Positions 26,601-39,996 of a stretch of 64,000 nt of DNA are shown here, piece after piece. Both the position numbers and the translations under genes were made by a program. Positions within the stretch are counted from its first letter, which is position 1, and each line of letters begins with the position of its first letter. The stretch comes from Ficedula albicollis (Eukaryota > Chordata > Aves > Passeriformes > Muscicapidae): contig NC_021677.1 in NCBI RefSeq assembly GCF_000247815.1, positions 15,282,657 through 15,346,656 of the forward strand, written 5' to 3'. The notes beneath the pieces are model-generated. The model saw only the letters and a list, made by a program, of their open reading frames with translations, was not told the origin of the DNA and did not search any database.

Positions 26601-29600
26601 TTCTGGTGAACCCTTCAGCCAGTAAACAATTTGATTATTTACTAATTGTGAACATTAGCCCATGGGGAACTAGCTTAAGTTGAATTAACATTTGTACTTT
26701 TCTTTCCCCATTATGTAATTTCCCATCTATATGTGGTTGGTCTTTTTTATGTAAAATATGTAATTTTAAAACCACAGTCATCTTTTAATGGATTTGTATT
26801 TTATTCTGCAGCAGCTTTAATGTAGCTTTAATGTCACCCTTCTCGAAAGTCATGGGTTTAACTGAGAAATTCTTTCATGTAGTTATAGCAATCCTCTTTT
26901 CTCTGCAGATAGTCTGACTTTTCTGGGTTTGGCTTGCAGACTTTTAACAGACATACAAAGAAGGAATGTTTAAGAAATAACAACTCCTTTGGAGAGATTT
27001 TGATGTTTTAAACAAAAACAAACAAGAAATGCTTTTCAACTAGACCTAAGAGGACCCTAATAGATAAACTGCATAGGATTATGGAGTGTCCCACTTAAAT
27101 CTGTTCAACTTTCCTTGGGGGAATGGTCCATCAACCAGGATGTCTAGAACCAAGACAAATTGCTGTAGCTAGAATGAAGATCAGGTGTAGGCTTTCAGAA
27201 GTATTGGCATGCTGGGGCAAACAGATATAGCATCAGAGGCTTCCTTTGTGATCTGCCCACAGTGATGGTGGCTAAGAGCACAACCCTTACAAGAATAATT
27301 CATATTGAAATCAGGCAAGAGCATGACATTTCTTGTACATCCTGAATCACCTTTGCTGTATATTTTCAGAATTGCATTTTAACTTATGCCTGTTACTAGG
27401 TAATGAAGAGCTGCTCAAAGGACGTGGGAAAAAAATAGGAAAACAAAATTATCTTTGGAAGGGACTGAAAAGCCACATAAAAAAAGCAGGATAAATATAC
27501 AAACCAGTTCCCATTTTGTCAGAATCAATTATTGTTTGACAGCTTTGGTGATGTCATTATCAAATACCAAACAATACTGATATTGATTGTCCATATCAAA
27601 TCACAGAGAGCCTTTATCCAGCTCTTCACTTTCTGCATCTTATTGAATTAGAAGGGTGTTGCTTTTTCACATGGTTTCAAGGCCAAGCAGTTTGAAAGTA
27701 GCGAGACACAAATGAGATCACAGATAAGAAAATAATAATGTACAGCACTCTCACAGACCCAGCCTGACACATAAACTCCTTTTCTAAAGAGGCTGAATTC
27801 AGAACACAACAGAGCTTTTTGTTCAGTGCACACAGGAAGCCATGGGCATTATTATTTTGCTTCCTCGGGTTAAAAGCCATCTTTTCAGATTAAAAATAAT
27901 ATTTTTTTTTTGCAGAGCTTCTAATTTATAGCTCTGAATTATACAAGGAAATGCAGGGCTACACTCAGAGGCACTAGGAAGAAATAACCATATTTCCTCT
28001 GGCTACTTGCCTCTCTATTGTTTGCCTATTAAAGTTACAATAACCTTTGAATGTTTAACTGGCTGATGCTACACTACTTTATTATGCTCAAGAAGTTGCT
28101 CACACTACACAGTAGCTTTTTGCTGGGCTCACTGTAGGGAACTACAAGGCCCCTGCAAACTCAAGGCTGAGTTTGACTTTTCTATTTGGCTTAAATTGCA
28201 TTGCTCAGAATGCACCTCATATGTACAAGCTGTACACAAAAAAATCTAATGCTGAATATGAGATATAAAAGCATCAAAATTATGTAACCCATGGAGATTT
28301 CTCAACTATGTGTTTCTATTCTCAATTATTTGCTTCTACTCTACATAGCACATGCTAATTTAACATATGCTGTATCTCACATCTTAATTAGGACTCATCT
28401 TGTGGTACTACTGCTGCCATCCCATTTAACCTTTTGTCTTGAGACAAAAGAAATAAGCTTTCATTGGGTCAGCTACTGATGCAGTTCATAGGGGATCCAT
28501 GAAAGGTCAAAGCAGCATTGCCTTATTTAAACCCCACACAATGACTTTTGCCAGAACCCCCTTCAGTTTTTTTCCCACATCTCAGTGATATATGTATTTT
28601 CAATAATGGCGAATAGATGTAAAAAACGTTGTCCCTTATTTGTAAAACCAATCACAGGCGAGAGGTTAGAGTCACTTATACATCTTCACAAACTACCAAG
28701 GAAAAGCTGTATCTCAGCTGTTCAACACACATGAAAGCCATTGCACAGTTGTGACTGAAAAAACGGAGCAGGTCTCCTGTTGCAGAGACAGGAATTACAA
28801 CAGGAAAAATAACTGAAAGGGAAAGGCCATTGATGTGAATATCAATATTTAAATAATTACCAAAATCAGTGATGACACTATTTCAGAAGTCATAACACTT
28901 TCCATGTGTTTTTTTATTACAGAGGTGATTGGGAAATTCCCCTGCTCCTCAGTAATAAAAAGGAGAAGGTGGAAGTTGCTGCTGTGAAGCTCTTTCTAAG
29001 CACCGAATTCTGAAATCAAACTGTATCCAAACCCCCCACCACTGCCACAGAAATCCACTGAGAAACACGAAGCCAAACTCTGCTCTCGTTTTCACCATGG
29101 GACAGCAGAAGGGACTGGGAGCTGATGGAGTGTTAGGTCACCTTGGCTCCTGGCCTGCCATCTCTGTAGGGGCTCTGGATGTGACTTATGCACAGTGATA
29201 AAAGTGTGCTCTCACAGCTGCACTTTCTAGTGGGTGTAGCCTCCAAAAATAAACTGATAGAAGACTGCAAACACGAGGGTGTTGCTGTGGTTCGTGCAAG
29301 CTGCAGTGAAAAGCACGGCAAACGGTGAAAGATGGCATTAGGACAAGGGGACTTCACTTCCCTTGTCAAAGCCATCACTTCAGGGAAAAAAAAAAGCAGT
29401 TACAAATGAAGTTCAAAACTGCAATTTTTGCAACTGGAAGCATTCTCCAGGATTTGTTATTTTACAATGGTGGGGAAACACATGGGATTTCAGCTTGTGG
29501 AGAACAGCCTTTCCCTATAAATCACAGAGTGTAATCTGAAACCTAGAAACAGCACAGGGGCTCACATTTATGGATTTAAAACAGATGAAGAGCAAGCATG

Positions 29601-32600
29601 CTCTTAACCCTTTCCCCATAATTCCTTCCCAGTACAAAATAAAAATGAATATACAAATACTGAACAGAAATTAACTTGGCAAAAATCAAGATTAATACAA
29701 TTCTGTAAACACTGAATAGTTTAGACTTCCCTAAGGACACAAGCACAGAATTGTGCTAAAGCAAAGCACTGTAAAACTGTTAGAGCATAATCCAGTCTTT
29801 GGACTGTTCTTTCATCAACTTTTATTTAAGCAGTTTATCTTACTGAGATTAGGATCTCTCCTATAGAGCAAGACCTGGCAAACACAGGCCTCTGGTTTTG
29901 AATATCAGGCTATATTTCACTGGGAATGAAGTAACTAGCAGCCTGTCGTCTCACCATAATGTTATAAACTCCTTAATCAGGCAATAGGAGCACTAATACT
30001 AACACATTAGTAATAATTTCTCTTCAAAAATATGTAAGAGCATTAAGATGACATATTGTTTATTTATTGTTCCTTAAGATCCCAAATCATTTCTAAATCA
30101 GTTTAGCCTCTCCTATAGCTCACTGGACAAAAAAGCCCCAAAACCAGCAAAGCTGTTCCAACTTGAATCCTAAGACACAGCCTTCTTCTTGATTTTAATT
30201 TTTTTAAAATTTGTATTTAAAAACCCACAGTGTAAAAGAATGGACTGGAATAACAGCATTGCCAAGATGCATTAGTCTATATCAAGTTAGAGTTCCAGTA
30301 CTTCCAGAAATTCACTCACATACATAACACAATGGTGTGATTGAAACCAGAAATGGGCCCAGATTGAAATAAAGTATGATGGTATGTCATGTTAAATCTC
30401 TACCCAGTGTAATATTTTAGAGAAAACTCTAAACCAACCATCCCAGGACAGTCGACAGGAGAAGAGGAAAAATAATTTTAAGCTTACTGCAAGATCACTC
30501 ATCTGCAGACACAGTATTTGCCTGTGGTAATTCAAGCTCTGTCCCTTTATTGGCTGCAGTTCAGTGAAGTGGTACTTTTGTCCATGTCTCCTGATGAAAA
30601 GCTAGGGTGTCTCTGGACTTCACTGAAAAGGTTGCAATTGATGGGAAAAATATCTGGCAATGATAGGCACCTGAATCTTTTTCAAGTAAAGAAATAGCTA
30701 CCTGAGAACAGCAGAAAAATGCATCATGAAAAAGAATTCACTCTTAGCCACTGGACATGTTGTGGAGCATCTAAAAATACAGTGATGGCTAGAATTTTCT
30801 GCTACAATAATCAGAGAGACAACCTGAAAAGAATTGGAGCTCTTTTGAAAAATCTTGCTAAAGGTCTTTTATGTAATTGTAATTGCAAAGAAAGATTTGG
30901 GGAAAACAGAGAGTGTAAGGCAAAAAATTATGCTACTAGCCCAATTCTGTCTTATGACCAACATTTGGTATGTCAAATGGTGTGTTAGCAGCTCACCACA
31001 ACCACAAGAGTAATGTCTTCTATTTTTAAACCATTTCAAACCAAAGACTGATTTTTCACAAATACATACTTTATGGAAAACTTAAGATTAGACCATCAAG
31101 GGCTCAACCTTCATCCTTTAATCACTAAAGCTTTTTCAAGCTGCAGTCCAAGTTTAAGTAGACCACCCAATGCTTCACTTTATTCCTGCAGATGCTCAGA
31201 TCCAGACATCATCTTTGTCTCCTGTGAACCCATGATGATATTGGTACACAAACACCATTGGGATTTCCAAACATGTGCATCAGACCATCTAACTAGCTTG
31301 GGATGGATACATGGTTCTGAAAAACCTCATGAGACTATCTAAATTACTGTGATAACATACCTATTCCATATGTACAAATCCTGTGAGGAAGAAGGAAGAG
31401 GCACTTTGCATCCTGAAAGCCACTAAAAATAGGGACTGCATCACATTTACTGAATCATGTATTCCAAACAGATGGACAAACCCTTCTTTAAAGCACATCC
31501 AGGGCAAAAGGTCCTGCCTAAATGTACCAATTTGCTTTGAAGACCCCATCTTGCCACAGTGGGTACAAGACTACGTGCATGAAGTCAAGGGGAGAACAGA
31601 GACTTGAACCTACACAATTGGCTTGGTATGCCAAGGGATCAGTAGAAACTTGGAAAATCTGTACATACAAGATGACATTTCAGACAGCAAATGTAGATTA
31701 TATATTGTGGAGGATTCTAGATGCACACTTACTAATTAGGCTCATGTCTTTTATGTGGAAAAATCTGACCTGAAACAACCAGTTTCTCTTGTTCAATCTA
31801 ATAGTTAAAGAATACACTGTGTTATTACTATCGCAAAAAGGCAGGGAATTTTATGAGCTGATATGCTGGAGACAGAAACTGGCTGGGACTGACTACTCTG
31901 GTATGTGAACTCTTTCTTTCCGTGGCTTCAAAGCACAAGCACAACTCAACAATGTATTTTTTTTACTAGAATTATCCTCTGGTAAGTTAGATATGAAAAG
32001 CACAATGTGCTTTAATTACTTTTTCCCCTCCTAATTAAGAAACTGTTAACAAGCCAAGCTGTGCATTTCAATTTAGTTTCTGTTACATAGAAAAAAAATA
32101 TTTGTCTTAATATTCCTATTTCATTGTGTAAATATGTGATGATGTGTACAGAACGATTAACAGTTGAATACTTTGTTAGAAATATCAGATTACTTTGTAA
32201 CTTTACAGCCTTGCAACACACATTTTTGCAAAGCAATAATTCCTCAGTAAGGACTGAGCATCAGCTCAGTTACACTCAGTGTAGGGAAGAGAAATGCCTC
32301 AATCCTGGCAAGTTTTAGGTGGGCTTTCTTTATTCCAGAAATACTAAAATTTCCCTTTTTCCCGTGTGCAAAGTAGAGGCACACATAGCTCTCACTCTCA
32401 AGTGTCTTTCCTACACTCAGATTTTTCTACTTTATGTTTTCTGGATCTGTCCTGGATTATTTGTCCCCATTTTCACAGCCCTTCATAGCTTACAGTGACT
32501 TCAGCCATCACATCTGTCTTCACTCTGTGTGCCACCACTCAATAATCATACAAATGTCTTTCCACGTTTCCTTTCTTGTTGCCTTTTACCAACCAATTCT

Positions 32601-34489
32601 GCAGCAGAACCTTTTCCTATTTCTCTTTACTCTTTGGTTTCACATCTTTTTCTTGACAATTGAATACAATTCAGAGAATACAATCCTTGTATCTTGAGGA
32701 GTACAAATGCTGAAGGGGAATATAGTAAAATTAGGATTTCATTGTGGCAATTGGTTTTGCAACCATACTTTCTGTGCTAAACAAATTATACAGATGCCTT
32801 AAAACCAAGCAAAAACTTGCTCTTTCAAACTTTTGCAAGACCAGAGTTGGTTTGGAAGAAAAAGGACTTACTAAACCTAATTAGCTCTTCCTAGTAAGTA
32901 CTTTGTAGACACACTGCAGTACAAGACCATAAATTATTCAATTTCTGACTGATTATTTAATTAAAAATATCTACTTATATATACTAACATGCATAGTAAT
33001 TGACATACAATATATGTCTATGAAAGGAAATTGCAAACAAGAACTGGAGGAAAAAGGAGTAAAATTTGATTTTGAAAACACCCAAGTGGAGAAGGTATTT
33101 TAAGGAGATAAGGAAGGTGAGGAGACTTTCAATAGACACCTCAGTGTTGCCTCACTGAAAATCTGAGAAAGTGGAGAAGTGTGAAATGGGAAAAGTGAAC
33201 TGAAGATCAGTAGTACTTTTCTACCAGCTACTTTTACACCTTGCCTTTATATCCATGAGTTCTTCAGAGTCCAAGAGCAGAGAGGAGAGCAGGCTAAGGG
33301 TATGCAGGAACACTGAAATAAAACTAGGTTCATTTGTGGTCTAGAGCTTCACAGAGTGTTTATCAGCACTGATGGTACTAATGCATGATGCCACCCTCAT
33401 ACCAAGAGCAAGGAGTTGACTCCACAGTTCACATCGTTCAGGCCATTAATTTCAGTCTGCATTATTAAGCCCTGATCACTTTGGGAACTCAAAAACAGTC
33501 ACCAGCTTTGAAACAATATCAAAAAGAGCAGGCATAGCCTTATCAGACCCCTGGAAGAGCTTTTTGTTTGGGTTTAATGCTGCTTTCCTGCCTGGCTAGG
33601 ATGCTATGAGAAAACCAGCCAAGGGTATTCCATCTGTGGATGGTGTGGTTTCAGCTAAACCAGGCTCCAAGGCTGTATTTCACATCCCCTTTTTATTCAT
33701 ATTACTTTCCTTCCAGTTTATGAAAGTGTGCTCTCACCAGGTCAATCTACTGAGACCTTAATGACAGCCTGAGCACCACCACGGGTGTAAACAGGTAATT
33801 ATCTATCTATTCAAAAGTACAGGTGATACTCCCCCTCCTCCCCCCTTTCTTCTCCCCTACATAATTTTATTACTCAGTTTCTGCACGGCTTTTGGAATAC
33901 AGAAGAAAGAACATCCATTAAAAGAAAATTAAAATTGCCTTTTCACCCAGCACTTTTGAGTTAGTATTGATTTTCCTGGAATTTAGTGATGAACAAATCA
34001 TGTTTCCTGAATTCCACTTAAAAATCCTTTAAAATATCCTGCAGTAAGCAAATGCCAGTTTATGAGAGTAAATGTCACATTAAAATATGTTACAAGTAGT
34101 GGCAACCCAATATTTATTGGCCTGCAGGTCTGCAAGTCCCTTTTTGGGCTTGAGGAGTCTGATCCTGTAGAAAGTTGTGGCTTAATGGGAAAATCAAATA
34201 ATTAATATGGTTGTATATTTTCTCTTTCTTTGTTGGTTCTTAGAGTAGCTTGGCTTATAAAGATATAGCCATTTTTGGAGGATTTACTGTGTAAGATATC
34301 TGGATCAGGAAAAAGCTTGGAAGTTTGGTGGTATTTATAGCCTAATTTTGAATTGTAATGTCAGCAATCAGTTTACAGATGTTTTGCTTGTGGAAGAACT
34401 GGATTTATAGCTTTTCCACAGGGAAGTACAAAATGCATTAATTACTCATTGCCTGTTATTATTTTCTTATCAAAGATAGGATATTTCCT

Positions 34490-34585
34490 TACCATTGATG
34501 GTGGACTTGCAGTGTTGGGTTAATGATTGAACTTTATGAATTTAATGGTCTTTTCCAGCCTAAATGATTCACTGATCATGTTTTA
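34490..34585 (+). mobile_element. CR1-like LINE 3' tail
   Basis: The stretch reads GGTGGACTTGCAGTGTTGGG, then TTAATGATTGAACTTTATGA, then GGTCTTTTCCAGCCTAAATG and ATTCACTGAT. This matches the extreme 3' end of CR1 subfamilies (TTGGACT-GATGATCTTA-AGGTCTTTTCCAACCTAAATGATTCTATGAT). Only the tail is present; anything further 5' is not recognisable. Confidence 0.7.
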
Positions 34586-34898
34586 AATGAAATAACAGTC
34601 TGGTCAGAATACAAGGAAAACCAAGCTGATAAACTGCTTAAAATTCAACCAAACCCAGACAAATTGCAAACAAGTTTGAGTGACTACAGCCAGAGAGACT
34701 CCATCCTGGAGTGCTGTAATAGGAAGGTCATAAAAATCTGTGTTTATTTGTTGGTTTCTGCAAAAATGCTGAGCCAGGAACAGCCAGCTCCTTGGATAGA
34801 AAGTGCTGATGACCGTGCACAGCATGGAGACTCTGTTGTGCATTTCAGGGTCAGGGACCCAGTGATGACTTTTTTCAAGCCAGGGCTGATGTCTGCTG

Positions 34899-36064
34899 AA
34901 ATTAAGCTACGCACAAACTAAACTTGGACATTCCTTTACCTTACTGACTCCTTACAAGGTAAGTATACATAAGGCTAAAGCCCCCTATCAGGTATCTGTC
35001 AAAAGACAGGTTTTTTTAATTTTGAATTTCATAGATATGAACTTCTAGATAAAAAATGGAGACTTACTTCACATTAATCAGCACTACACAAAATATTTTC
35101 TCAGTCCTGGCTGTTTTAATAGAAAAAAAAAAAGGTTTAATTTCTGCCTGTGTATATATATTCGCTTGCTTAATATTGGAATGTGTCTACTGAACCACAG
35201 ACTGAGTTCTCTTCTTTATCAGGTAAGAAGAACCTTAAGAGTAGTTGGTTGGAAGAAAAAAGAAATGGAATACAAAATGGATGAAATATTGTATCCCCTA
35301 TGAGGTCAGGCCCTTCCAAGGTTGTCGGTTTTTTCAAGGATTTGATATATAATACATAAACTTTAAGATGCTTTTCCAGTTTAAAACATGCAGATCTGCA
35401 TATAACTAGAAGGCCCAAAGACCAGAAATCCAACAACCCTCTTCAAGTCAGGGGCAATTCAGAGAATTTTCATGAGAGAATTAGAATAACTGGTATGAAT
35501 CCACTGGAATAAAAAATGTGACCTATTGTGTGCTACTCATGTCTGTTACTCTGTTACTAAAACAGCCTTAAATAAAAACACGTGGATTATATAATAATAT
35601 GTAATTGTTTAGTTTTTGTAATGTACTCTCACCTAAGTAGATAATTGGCAACGAGGACTGAACATGAGAACTTCTGACCTGAAATTAATCCTTTTTTTTT
35701 TCCTGAATTCAACAGGAACGTGCACTCTCAACCCTTAAAACAATTTACGCCAGTTCTTGAAGAGAACAGAAATGGGAAAGAGATGACAAAATACAAGAGG
35801 ATGTGCCCTAAAATTATTTCTCATCTTTATCCATTTGTGGAGAGCTGTCCCTTCACAAGGGTTATCTGACAGGGTAAAATCTTGGCCTGCTGAAGTCAAT
35901 AAAAGTTTTGCTAAATTAAGCTACGCACAAACTAAACTTGGACATTCCTTTACCTTACTGACTCCTTACAAGGTAAGTATACATAAGGCTAAAGCCCCCT
36001 ATCAGGTATCTGTCAAAAGACAGGTTTTTTTAATTTTGAATTTCATAGATATGAACTTCTAGAT
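34899..36064. repeat. Duplication mosaic, left half: X1-Y1-X2
   Basis: Unit X (152 bp, from AAATTAAGCTACGCAC to ACTTCTAGAT) occurs at 34899-35050 and again at 35913-36064, offset 1014 bp, and the copies look identical. Between them lies unit Y (862 bp, 35051-35912). X followed by Y also occurs at 37453-38467. The right border of Y1 (GTTTTGCTA) fuses into X2 (AAATTAAG) with a shared A. Confidence 0.93.
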
Positions 36065-36136
36065 GGGAGCAGCTCTGGAGCTGTGACTGCAGCTCATCCC
36101 ATGGGCAATTTATCCCTGTAGCAATGCCAGCGAGAG

Positions 36137-36170
36137 ACCTATGAAAAGTTACGACCTATGAAAAGTTACG
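36137..36170. repeat. 17-bp direct repeat
   Basis: ACCTATGAAAAGTTACG occurs twice head to tail. It sits in a small patch with more CpG than its surroundings, including GCGCTTTTTGCGCGC just downstream near 36210. Confidence 0.9.
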
Positions 36171-37452
36171 TCTCTTAAGAACAGCAGAGCTTAGCACGCC
36201 AGGCAAATGCGCTTTTTGCGCGCAACTGAGATTTTCAGCCTCTAGCACTTCTTGGTAGCACTGGGTACTTTTAAACACACTAAATAAATTCCTAAAGATG
36301 CAAACAGACAACTAAAAATGCTCAGGCAAACCCTACCAATTTCTCATCTATCTCAGAGCTGCCTTATACTGATAAAAGTCTGGTCTTTAATTGAAAATAA
36401 TTTCACTTAATCTCAGACCAAACCAAAAACAAATGGTTTGGCCTTTGGAAAACTCTTGGAATTTTACATTCAAAAAGGCTTAAATATATTTTCTTTGCAC
36501 TAGTTATTTCTGTTTGCAAGTCAAGTCATAAAGCACCAGTGATAAAATGCCACAATAAGGAACACTTTTGTAGAATTTCCAGTCTGAATAGGCAGCAGGA
36601 AAAAATAACCAACCAAATAAAAAGTCAGCTCAAAATCTTTTCCCTCAAGACTTTCATTACACAGTTTGAAAACCCAAGAGATTTGGTTGAGTCTGAGGGG
36701 CTCCACATGAGGCAATTTTTGCTAAATTCTCTGAATGTTTATTGAGAAGACTGAGGTGACATTGCTCTCTAGAACAGATTATCAGATTTGTCTTACTTGT
36801 GCTGCCTATGTTTAAATGCAAGACTAAACACACCTAAGAATACTTTCTATTTTATAAGTTTAAATATGATCCTCTTTTGAACAGTATCTACATGTGTTGT
36901 CTGTATATATACACAAACCAGACAAAATAAAGCAGCAATAAAAATGATTTTTATTTGTAGCATTAGGTGATTAAATTGAATTCGTGGGGGTTTTTTATCC
37001 ATTCAGTTCCCTTTTTTTCCCAGAGGTATGGAAGGTCCTGAAATGTTTTATCCTAGACAACAGCCTTACTGGTACCTGTAGCTGACACCTGTTTTCCAGG
37101 GACACGTTGATATCAAGCTATTATGACGATTATTTGTTTGCAGTCAGGTCTAAAACAAAAGCCAAATAAAATCCCGAATGACTTTTCACATCAGAATGTT
37201 TTACTGAATCAGGCAGAAGTGAATGCAGTTACAATGCATTTTGGTGAAGAGCAACTACAGAATTTCTGAACAGCTCTTGCAGCTTAAGATTCACATTCTA
37301 ATAAAATTAAAGGGCTAACTGGCTACAGACAGTATTTTCTAGCACAAAGTGGTGTCCCAAAGCTTGTTTTTATTCTGATACTCAAAATTATTAAAGTAAA
37401 GCACTATAAAGTTCATCTTCAAGTATTTCTTATATAGTTATGGCTGCATCAG

Positions 37453-38467
37453 AAATTAAGCTATGTACAAACTAAATTTGGACATTCCTTTACCTTATTG
37501 ACTCCTTACAAGGTAAGTATATATAAGGCTAAAACCCCCTATCGGGTATCTGTCAAAAGACAGGGTTTTTTTATTTTGAATTTCATAGATATGAACTTCT
37601 AGATAAAAAATGGAGACTTACTTCACATTAATCAGCACTACACAAAATATTTTCTCAGTCCTGGCTGTTTTAATAGAAAAAAAAAAAGGTTTAATTTCTG
37701 CCTGTGTATATATATTCGCTTGCTTAATATTGGAATGTGTCTACTGAACCACAGACTGAGTTCTCTTCTTTATCAGGTAAGAAGAACCTTAAGAGTAGTT
37801 GGTTGGAAGAAAAAAGAAATGGAATACAAAATGGATGAAATATTGTATCCCCTATGAGGTCAGGCCCTTCCAAGGTTGTCGGTTTTTTCAAGGATTTGAT
37901 ATATAATACATAAACTTTAAGATGCTTTTCCAGTTTAAAACATGCAGATCTGCATATAACTAGAAGGCCCAAAGACCAGAAATCCAACAACCCTCTTCAA
38001 GTCAGGGGCAATTCAGAGAATTTTCATGAGAGAATTAGAATAACTGGTATGAATCCACTGGAATAAAAAATGTGACCTATTGTGTGCTACTCATGTCTGT
38101 TACTCTGTTACTAAAACAGCCTTAAATAAAAACACGTGGATTATATAATAATATGTAATTGTTTAGTTTTTGTAATGTACTCTCACCTAAGTAGATAATT
38201 GGCAACGAGGACTGAACATGAGAACTTCTGACCTGAAATTAATCCTTTTTTTTTTCCTGAATTCAACAGGAACGTGCACTCTCAACCCTTAAAACAATTT
38301 ACGCCAGTTCTTGAAGAGAACAGAAATGGGAAAGAGATGACAAAATACAAGAGGATGTGCCCTAAAATTATTTCTCATCTTTATCCATTTGTGGAGAGCT
38401 GTCCCTTCACAAGGGTTATCTGACAGGGTAAAATCTTGGCCTGCTGAAGTCAATAAAAGTTTTGCTA
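37453..38467. repeat. Duplication mosaic, right half: X3-Y2
   Basis: X3 (37453-37604) and Y2 (37605-38467) repeat X1-Y1 with a constant offset of 2554 bp and no length change. X3 differs from X1 and X2 at several places (CTATGTAC for CTACGCAC, AAATTTGG for AAACTTGG, TATATAAGG for TACATAAGG, ATCGGGT for ATCAGGT). Y2 appears identical to Y1, including its A and T homopolymers. An 88-codon frame on the minus strand is shared by both Y copies only because the DNA is duplicated; I see no protein family in it. The segment's own nature (old LTR or unique intron) is unknown. Confidence 0.93.
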
Positions 38468-38764
38468 TGGATGTCATTGGGTTGGAATTTCTTTTATTAT
38501 CTTTAGACACCTGGACAGCTGCCTGAACATCTGCTGAGGCTGTCTCTAAAAAGTCAAAGTGCAGTTTCTTGAAAATACCCTGATATGCTGGTGAAGACAA
38601 CTTCATCCCATTACAAAGTACTTACAAATTAGGGTTCATTGGAAGTTGCTGTGCCTGATGTGTTTTGTAGATTTATTATGGAGCCCTCTCACTTGAGAAA
38701 ACAGTTAAATACTTTCTTGCTTCCCAGAACCACATTTTTCAAGACCTCCATCAAAACATGGCGT

Positions 38765-38830
38765 AGGTAAACCATTTTTCCAAGGGTACACAGGAAGTCT
38801 GTGGTGAAGCCAAAAATTCAAAGTCCTGTG
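38765..38830 (-). mobile_element. Possible MIR-like SINE fragment
   Basis: The sequence CCAAGGGTACACAGGAAGTC, followed by TGTGGTGAAGCCAAAAATTC, resembles the reverse complement-side block of old amniote SINEs (AAGGTCACACAGGAAGTCTGTGGCAGAGCCAGGAATT). It is short and diverged, so both family and strand are tentative. Confidence 0.4.
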
Positions 38831-38852
38831 AAATTATCTGAACATATTCCTC

Positions 38853-38918
38853 TTTTTTTTTTTTTTTTTTTTTTTTGAAAAGGGGGGGGGGGGGGGGTTT
38901 TTTTTTTTTTTTTTTTTT
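38853..38918. repeat. Homopolymer block T24-GAAAA-G16-T21
   Basis: Three homopolymers are packed together: T at 38853-38876, G at 38882-38897, T at 38898-38918. A G run inside a T run is not explained by a poly(A) tail or a simple satellite. A similar A-G-A block occurs at 50187. Confidence 0.95.
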
Positions 38919-39864
38919 GTTAGAAATACCGATCATTATATTGGTGAACGAACATTTTTCAAGCCAAACATTTCATAGAAGCACAATGATTTAGAGTGCA
39001 AGCCAAACACTGTACATGCACAAACATAAGCCAGGTTATTTCCCAATTTATGATCATAGATGCATGCATCAAAATAGTTGTGCATCTCTGCTTATATAGG
39101 CACAAGGAACAAGCAAGGGTCTGCCTATAAATGGCAACATTTATGTGACCATTTATAGAACAGTGACAAGAAGAATACAAAATTTATATTAAAACAGAAA
39201 AGTTTAGAGAGATCTCACTACAGCTGCTAAGTATTAACAACCCCTTTCACATTTCATTTCTGTCTCTCACTTTTTGTATTTAATGTAGGCTTCCTAACTA
39301 AACTTTCCAGTGATACAAATTTCCATTTAAATTTGCTATTCCATGCAAGAAACAAATGCATTTTCTAAAAAATGACTGTTTTTATAAAAGTGGGGTATTT
39401 GGCAGGAACCCAGCCTCACCAGGCTCACTGATGTTAAAGAAAAATTATTGATACAGTCTAAGTTCATTAGTCCAAAGCACAATTGCCTGATATATAGATG
39501 GCATTAAACACTGGTTACATGTTCTTGCTATGTTGATGTTTGGGGAGACTTAACAGTAGTGCCTGTCTCAAAGGTACATGCCCTGAAAAAAGCTCTCATT
39601 CTTTTAATACTTCACTTTATCTCCAACAACTTACATTGAGCTAGTAAGAGGAATTTGACAGAATATTTTCAGAAATACAGCGAGAACCAGCCAGCCTTGC
39701 TACAAGGCTTTTCAATGCTTCACCAGGACACAAAGCCCCTCCACACCCCTGAAATATCCTTTTCCCCAGACTCTGCGATGCACTTGCCTGAGTAAGCACA
39801 AGACATCGCAACTTCAACAAAATATACAGTAGTGTATAGAACTCTGACTTTAAGGTTAATAAAT

Positions 39865-39996
39865 TACATTCAAGGCTTCAAGAAAGATCCTGCCTGTGAG
39901 CGGGGAAAATTTTTTTCTGGGAAGGTTGAGTACATTCAAGGCTTCAAGAAAGATCCTGCCCGAGAGCGGGGAAAATTTTTTTCTGGGAAGGTTGAT
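39865..39996. repeat. 66-bp tandem duplication
   Basis: Two head-to-tail copies starting TACATTCAAGGCTTCAAG at 39865-39930 and 39931-39996. They differ at about three bases (CCTGTGAGCG/CCCGAGAGCG). Short overlapping open frames here come from the duplication and are not taken as coding. Confidence 0.95.

Noticed and set aside
31590..31650. Possible MIR-like phrase (AGACTTGAACCTACACAA)
   Set aside because: Too short and without the neighbouring landmarks of the family.
35170..35436. Identical 88-codon frames here and at 37724-37990
   Set aside because: The identity comes from duplicated DNA (Y1/Y2), not from coding constraint; no family features are seen.
38751..38936. Lys/Pro-rich frame on the minus strand
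   Set aside because: It is only the translation of the T-G-T homopolymer block.
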